Source: Clostridia bacterium (lineage in GTDB: Bacteria; Bacillota; Clostridia; Oscillospirales; Acutalibacteraceae). Taken from it: a stretch of DNA of 36,683 nt. The notes below the pieces were generated by a model. It was given only the letters and a program-made list of their open reading frames with translations, searched no databases and was not told where the DNA came from. The translations under genes were made by a program, and so were the position numbers. Below, piece after piece: positions 32,527 to 36,683 of this stretch; the stretch's first letter is position 1; every line of letters starts with the position of its first letter. The stretch spans positions 1-36,683 of the forward strand of contig JAKSQO010000031.1 in NCBI GenBank assembly GCA_024404095.1. Direction: 5' to 3'.

Positions 32527-33585
32527 TTACATTTTTGCTTTGATAAACTGCATATAATAATTCCAGTCCGTGCGTCCAAAATAATGAACACCATCACGCA
32601 GATGATACTGGACATTACCCTCACCGAAGCAATCCCCTGTTTTCGCAGGATTCTCGGGCGCAATCAGGCCTTCTTTACCGAGAACTTTCCATGCAGGTGA
32701 AGCCGCTATGCACGACAGCTGGCTTGAATACTGATCTGCCCATTTGTCCTTGTCAGCATCACCGACACAAACGTATCTCGGTGCGCACGCAGCTATTGCA
32801 AAATGCTGGTCAAACGGCATTTCATCTGCACGGTCGATATAATCAGCATATTTTCCGCAAAACCAGAATGGGAATTTCTCAACAATTGCCTTTACAGTTT
32901 CTGCACCTTCATGCTTCACTCTCTCGTATGCCGCTCCGCCGCAACCCGAACCGTTTACAAGAGCAAATTTCACTCTCTCGTCCTGTGCTGCACACCACAG
33001 AGCAGTTTTTCCGAGCCTCGAATGACCTGCAATGCTTATATTTTCAGCATCAATCTCAGGGCGTGTTGAAAGATAGTCAATAACTCTGCTCGCCGCCCAT
33101 GCCCACATAGAAATTTTGCCCCAGCCTATGCGCTCATCACGGTCAAACATTCCCGAAAGTCCATTTGTAAAATCACCGTCATCAGATGTTACGTCCATAT
33201 AACAGAACGACGCAAGCGCAAATCCATTATCAATAATCTCCTCCGACGGGCAGTACTTATCGTAAGCGTCGGGTCGGAAATTTATAAGCAGAATAAGCGG
33301 TGATTTTTCTCGTGCTGTCGGCACAAAAAGCTTGAAAGGGAAAGAAAATTTACCCTTTGGTGTATCAAAACTGAGCGTTATATGCTCAATTCTTGCGTGA
33401 CCCGAGCAGCAGCTGTCATTATCCTTGTTAATTTCAGCCTCAACAGCTTCAGGTGCATCAGGTGAAAATCCATATTCATTTTCTGCAAGGATTTTGATAA
33501 GTTCTTTTCTTCTCTTCTTCCAATCCTCAACGGACTCTACTTTTTTGCCATTATCGAATATCAGAATATCGGGATAAAATTCCAT
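32527..33585 (-). CDS. Alpha/beta hydrolase, CE15 glucuronoyl-esterase-like
   Basis: A 352-residue alpha/beta hydrolase. The nucleophile elbow GHSRLGKTALW (S189) and the following NGSGCGGAAYER match bacterial CE15 esterases, and a late His in DGVHYFGRTDW (~H334) fits the catalytic His. CE15 enzymes cleave 4-O-methylglucuronoyl esters between lignin and xylan. No signal peptide is visible, unusual for an enzyme of plant-wall debranching, so it may act on imported oligosaccharides. The gene follows the serine-hydrolase gene by 15 bp with GAGGAG before its ATG; likely one operon. Esterase subtype is moderately sure. Confidence 0.8.
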   Translation of the reverse strand: MEFYPDILIFDNGKKVESVEDWKKRRKELIKILAENEYGFSPDAPEAVEAEINKDNDSCCSGHARIEHITLSFDTPKGKFSFPFKLFVPTAREKSPLILLINFRPDAYDKYCPSEEIIDNGFALASFCYMDVTSDDGDFTNGLSGMFDRDERIGWGKISMWAWAASRVIDYLSTRPEIDAENISIAGHSRLGKTALWCAAQDERVKFALVNGSGCGGAAYERVKHEGAETVKAIVEKFPFWFCGKYADYIDRADEMPFDQHFAIAACAPRYVCVGDADKDKWADQYSSQLSCIAASPAWKVLGKEGLIAPENPAKTGDCFGEGNVQYHLRDGVHYFGRTDWNYYMQFIKAKM

Positions 33586-33600
33586 AAAAATCTCCTCATT

Positions 33601-34770
33601 TTAATATTTAAATGATGTGTAAAGTGCATTTCTGAGTCGAGGCTGATAGTATTCCTCCTGCGGATTAAGCATATGATGTGCATAAAACATTGACAAGCCC
33701 TCATCAGCGTCAACAAGAGCTGTCGCACCTGCCGCACCACCCCAGCTGAACTCCTTAAGACTTCCGTTTGAGCCGCTGAGTGCTCTGTCTGTCATAGTTT
33801 TCACTCCCAGACCATATCCGTAACCTTTTGTCACAGACCAGTTGAAAGTCTTTTTCTGATTCTCTGTAAGCTGATCTGTCCTAAGCAATTCAACGGTACC
33901 TTCCGATAAAATGCGCTCGCCGTTTGCGCCCTTTCCTTTAAGTGCAAGCGCCTGTAAAAACTTTGCATAATCACCAACAGTTGTTACAATTCCCGCACCG
34001 CCACTGTCATACTCACAACCGAAAACGAGCGGATTGTCTTTTCCTACATTTTCAATTCTGCCATCGTTCTTCGCACCATTTTTCTGCGCTTCAACCAAAT
34101 CATCAGAATCGTCGTTTACAAAGCGGTACTGCTGAGCCATTCGGTCCTGCACAGCTTCATTATGATAAAATGAATCTTTCATTTCAAGCGGAGCAAAAAT
34201 ATTTTCGCTGACATAATCGCAGAACTTTTTACCCGAAATCACTTCAACAACTGCGGCAAGAACGTCATGACTTAAGCTGTAATTCCACTTTTCGCCGGGT
34301 TCAAAAGCAAGCGGATCAGAGGCAAGGCACTTTATAACCTGCACAGTATCCATTTTGCCACCGGTCAGCTCACGAGCCTTAGCAAACGCCTGTGTATTCA
34401 CGTTATACGTCAGACCCGATGTCATAGTAAATAACTGACGCATAGTAATCGGATTTGCAGCTTTACGGAGATTACCGTTTTCATTGATTGTCATCTCCCT
34501 GAACTCGGGAATAAAATCATATAATGGAGTATCAAGAAGAAAATATCCTCTTTCATACAGCTGAAGTGCGGCGGCAACAGTACAAACCTTTGAGGTCGAA
34601 TAGATATTCAAAAATTCAGAACCGTTCATAGGTACACCATTTTCAATATCAGCATAGCCGGACGAATATTTATAAATCTCTTTTCCGTTGTGACATACGC
34701 TCACGCTGTTGCCGGGAATGCGCCAAGCTGTCAGCCTGTCCATAAAATCTCTTAGTATCTCAAAATTCAA
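33601..34770 (-). CDS. Beta-lactamase-family serine hydrolase (class C/ EstB-like)
   Basis: A 389-residue PF00144 enzyme. The SxxK nucleophile is S58-TSK61, the YSL box is WNYSLS (~Y163), and a late GGAAGATALVD region corresponds to the third motif. No signal peptide, so it is a cytoplasmic esterase or peptidase rather than a resistance enzyme. Start: TTG at 34770 with AGGTGA four bases upstream; ATG at 34743 is the alternative and would shorten the N-terminus by nine residues. First gene of a two-gene operon with the CE15-like esterase; both would act on esterified carbohydrate or similar ligands. Confidence 0.85.
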   Translation of the reverse strand: MNFEILRDFMDRLTAWRIPGNSVSVCHNGKEIYKYSSGYADIENGVPMNGSEFLNIYSTSKVCTVAAALQLYERGYFLLDTPLYDFIPEFREMTINENGNLRKAANPITMRQLFTMTSGLTYNVNTQAFAKARELTGGKMDTVQVIKCLASDPLAFEPGEKWNYSLSHDVLAAVVEVISGKKFCDYVSENIFAPLEMKDSFYHNEAVQDRMAQQYRFVNDDSDDLVEAQKNGAKNDGRIENVGKDNPLVFGCEYDSGGAGIVTTVGDYAKFLQALALKGKGANGERILSEGTVELLRTDQLTENQKKTFNWSVTKGYGYGLGVKTMTDRALSGSNGSLKEFSWGGAAGATALVDADEGLSMFYAHHMLNPQEEYYQPRLRNALYTSFKY

Positions 34771-34797
34771 ACAATCACCTCATCTCAGTTATATTTC

Positions 34798-34825
34798 ATT
34801 TTATCAAAAGAAAAAATTTTTTCAA
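34798..34825 (-). promoter_or_regulatory. Promoter of the serine-hydrolase operon
   Basis: Minus strand TTGAAA (34820-34825), 16-bp spacer, TAAAAT (34798-34803). The remainder of 34771-35032 is AT-rich with no gene seen. Confidence 0.55.
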
Positions 34826-35032
34826 TAACTATAAAAGAAAAAGCCATGAAAATTGAGGTTATAATGAAATATAGTTTCTATTTTAAGCAAATAATTTATC
34901 TTCATAAATCCAAAAGATAAACTTATTGATTAAATCAAGTTGAGTAAAATCTAAAAACGAACTAAAATATTTATAAATCCTGCAATAATTTGTATCTTTG
35001 AATCGTGTTATAAATGAAAGGAGGAACAAGTC

Positions 35033-35515
35033 ATGACTGTTTTCACCAAAGGGAAAGATGCATTTCCCTACGCTTTCAAAGAATACACGGACACCGTTTA
35101 CCGAATTGCTGTACATAACACATCATGCATTGCTGATGCTGAGGATATCACACAAGAGGTTTTTACAAAGCTTCTTGAACATACGCTGCCTATACGAGGT
35201 GAAGAGCACCTTAAGGCGTGGCTTATTCGCGTTACAATAAACACGTGCTACGATTTCCATAAAAAGAACGTGCGTCTTGAGGTTGTAAGCGAACCCATAA
35301 GCAAAAGCGAAACAACCCATGAAGATTCGGTTCTTGAGGCAGTTAAATCATTGCAAGAAAACTACAGAAATGCAATTTATCTGCATTATTATGAGGGTTA
35401 CACAGCAAAAGAAGTCGGTAAGATTCTCGGTGCAAAGGAAAACACGGTTCTTTCATGGTTAAGCCGTGGAAGAGAAGCTCTGAAAAAAATAATTGGAGGA
35501 TTTGACGATGAATAA
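35033..35515 (+). CDS. ECF-type RNA polymerase sigma factor
   Basis: A 160-residue extracytoplasmic-function sigma factor. Region 2 (residues ~12-75) has DAEDITQEVFTKLLEH and HLKAWLIRVTINTCYDFHKK. Region 4 (~100-155) has the HTH GYTAKEVGKILGAKENTVLSWLSRGREALKK. AAAGGAGG precedes the ATG. It overlaps the next gene by 8 bp. That neighbour, a single-pass protein with a cytosolic N-terminus, is in the position of an anti-sigma factor. Confidence 0.93.
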   Translation: MTVFTKGKDAFPYAFKEYTDTVYRIAVHNTSCIADAEDITQEVFTKLLEHTLPIRGEEHLKAWLIRVTINTCYDFHKKNVRLEVVSEPISKSETTHEDSVLEAVKSLQENYRNAIYLHYYEGYTAKEVGKILGAKENTVLSWLSRGREALKKIIGGFDDE

Positions 35516-36461
35516 AGAAAAATATCTGAAAGAAATTGACTCTGTAACCCCAAGTCAAGAACTTAAAGAAAAAATTCAAGATTTACCGCATAATTCGAAA
35601 AATAAACACATTTGGATTCCTGTTGCTGTTCTCGCAGCTTGTCTTGCTTTCGTAATTATTGTTATACCGTCGGCAGGAAATATAAAATACGGATATAACG
35701 GCGATAAATATGCTTCTGAGGGTATAGAAAATTACAATCAAAAAGAAAAACTATATGCTGATGAAGCAGCTGGAAGTTCAAGCACAACTGTAACCTCTGA
35801 TGAAAGAAAAATCACAAAAAATGCTTCTTTGAATATTGAAGTAAAAGATCTTGACAAATTCATCAATATAATAAAAGAAGAACTGAATAATAAAAAAGGT
35901 TATATAGATTCAGAGGACAAATCAGTTTATGACAATTCATCTTCGTGTACGCTTGTTGTGAAAATACCTTCTGAAAATCTTGATTCATTTATAAATCTTA
36001 TCGACATAAACAGTACAGTAAAATCACAACAAATTGATTCAAGCGATATTACATCTGCATATACAGATAATGAAGCAAAAATAAAATCACTTGAAACAGA
36101 ACAGGAAACATTATTGAAAATTATGGAGAAAGCTGAAAATCTGACTGATGTAATTCAACTTCAGGATAAACTCGCGGAAATCAGAAGTGAGCTTGATTCA
36201 TGTAAATCAATGAAAAAAATAATGGACAATCAAGTTGAGTATTCCTCAGTTACAATAAACGTAAACGAAAGTGAAAGAACAATAAAAACAGACGGAAGTT
36301 TTTTCTCTCAGGTTAAAGAAAAATTTTCAAATAGCCTGTACTCAATCGGAGATTTCTTCCGCAGCCTTGCGCTAATCGTTCTCGGCGGAATTCCATATAT
36401 AGTAATAATATCAATTGTAGCTGTAATAGTAGTGATTATAATAAAGAAGAGAAGAAAATAA
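35508..36461 (+). CDS. DUF4349-domain membrane protein, putative anti-sigma partner
   Basis: A 317-residue membrane protein. Residues 1-40 form a short charged cytosolic segment, 41-60 a membrane helix (WIPVAVLAACLAFVIIVI). The extracytoplasmic DUF4349 domain (~100-270) starts with KITKNASLNIEVKDLDKFI, with a coiled-coil stretch (~180-240). A second membrane helix (~292-312) is followed by a KKRRK tail. Start chosen at ATG 35508 behind GGAGGA (35494-35499), inside the end of the sigma gene. The coupling to the ECF gene suggests it senses envelope stress; no classical zinc anti-sigma (HxxxCxxC) motif is present. Confidence 0.85.
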   Translation: MNKEKYLKEIDSVTPSQELKEKIQDLPHNSKNKHIWIPVAVLAACLAFVIIVIPSAGNIKYGYNGDKYASEGIENYNQKEKLYADEAAGSSSTTVTSDERKITKNASLNIEVKDLDKFINIIKEELNNKKGYIDSEDKSVYDNSSSCTLVVKIPSENLDSFINLIDINSTVKSQQIDSSDITSAYTDNEAKIKSLETEQETLLKIMEKAENLTDVIQLQDKLAEIRSELDSCKSMKKIMDNQVEYSSVTINVNESERTIKTDGSFFSQVKEKFSNSLYSIGDFFRSLALIVLGGIPYIVIISIVAVIVVIIIKKRRK

Positions 36462-36477
36462 TAATACAAACTAATTA

Positions 36478-36508
36478 AAGCAGGAGAATTTAAAGTTCTC
36501 CTGCTTTT
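36478..36508 (+). terminator. Terminator of the ECF-DUF4349 operon
   Basis: AAGCAGGAGAA/TTCTCCTGCTT stem (36478-36488 and 36496-36506) followed by TT(GA). Confidence 0.85.
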
Positions 36509-36521
36509 GAGCAATAAAAAT

Positions 36522-36544
36522 AAGCTACAGAAGACCTGTAGCTT
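36522..36544 (-). terminator. Terminator of the rRNA operon
   Basis: AAGCTACAG/CTGTAGCTT stem (36522-36530 and 36536-36544). On the minus strand it is followed by ATTTTTATT, placing a terminator ~95 bases after the 23S end. Confidence 0.75.
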
Positions 36545-36636
36545 TTAAATCAATATGTGTTTCACGCACCTTCAAAACTGAACAAAGGAGAAATTGAGTA
36601 AAGGAGAATTGATTGTAGATTTGAACCAAAGAAATA

Positions 36637-36683
36637 TGGTCAAGCCCTCGACCTATTAGTACTGCCCAGCTGAAAGTATCACT
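36637..36683 (-). rRNA. 23S ribosomal RNA, 3' end (partial)
   Basis: The minus strand reads AGTACTAATAGGTCGAGGGC TTGACC-type sequence, the conserved 3' terminus of bacterial 23S rRNA. The gene runs off the right edge of the window. The exact 3' end is uncertain by a few bases. Confidence 0.92.

Noticed and set aside
36616..36630. GGTTCAAATC on the minus strand, like a tRNA T-loop
   Set aside because: No acceptor, D or anticodon arm around it; it lies directly behind the 23S 3' end.

Overview
The window looks like the chromosome of a Gram-positive anaerobic gut or rumen Clostridia member, most likely a Ruminococcus-like Oscillospiraceae. The signs are moderate-to-low GC, strong GGAGG ribosome binding sites, a type I dockerin, a BspA-type leucine-rich-repeat surface protein, a rubrerythrin beside a Fur/PerR regulator, a CotH/VTC/DUF4956 gene set and a glucuronoyl-esterase-like enzyme. 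The species assignment is inference. The last ~47 bases are the 3' end of a 23S rRNA gene on the minus strand.

Left chromosomal part (1-4971): a GPH-type sugar/cation symporter with a long charged C-terminal extension (-), a secreted metallophosphoesterase (-), and a fur/perR-like gene (+) with a perfect inverted repeat just downstream of its -10 box, followed by rubrerythrin (+).

Accessory element (about 4915-15310): this ~10.3 kb segment reads as an integrated, plasmid-like element inserted in the 3' end of the rubrerythrin gene. The last 57 bp of rubrerythrin, with stop codon and part of the 3' UTR, recur at 15254-15310 right behind the integrase gene. The two copies differ at five positions, all synonymous. 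The segment holds a small ORF, a 1330-residue repeat-rich surface protein with a cysteine-peptidase-like domain, an Xre-type regulator behind a 22-bp hairpin, a ~500-nt stem-rich non-coding stretch, an atypical tyrosine-recombinase-like gene, three 19-bp iterons, a RepL-like initiator, a DUF3991/Toprim protein and a canonical tyrosine integrase. No relaxase or structural phage gene was seen.

Middle part (15311-22892): a two-component system whose promoter sits inside a 13-bp palindrome, then VTC-domain, DUF4956 and CotH-kinase genes, then a dockerin plus (TTKA)n plus phosphodiester-glycosidase (NAGPA-like) gene interrupted by one in-frame TGA. This looks like a regulated envelope or extracellular phosphorylation/polyphosphate-type module, but the joint function is inference.

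Right part (22992-36683): a minus-strand operon (CMD-family protein, SDR oxidoreductase, M20 peptidase, unusual STAS-kinase fusion), a small membrane protein with 5-formyl-THF cyclo-ligase (+), a P-loop protein and glucose-6-phosphate isomerase (-), D-Ala-D-Ala carboxypeptidase (-), MtaB (+), a CE15-like esterase with a beta-lactamase-family hydrolase (-), an ECF sigma factor with a DUF4349 membrane protein (+), and the end of an rRNA operon that appears to lack a 5S gene after 23S.
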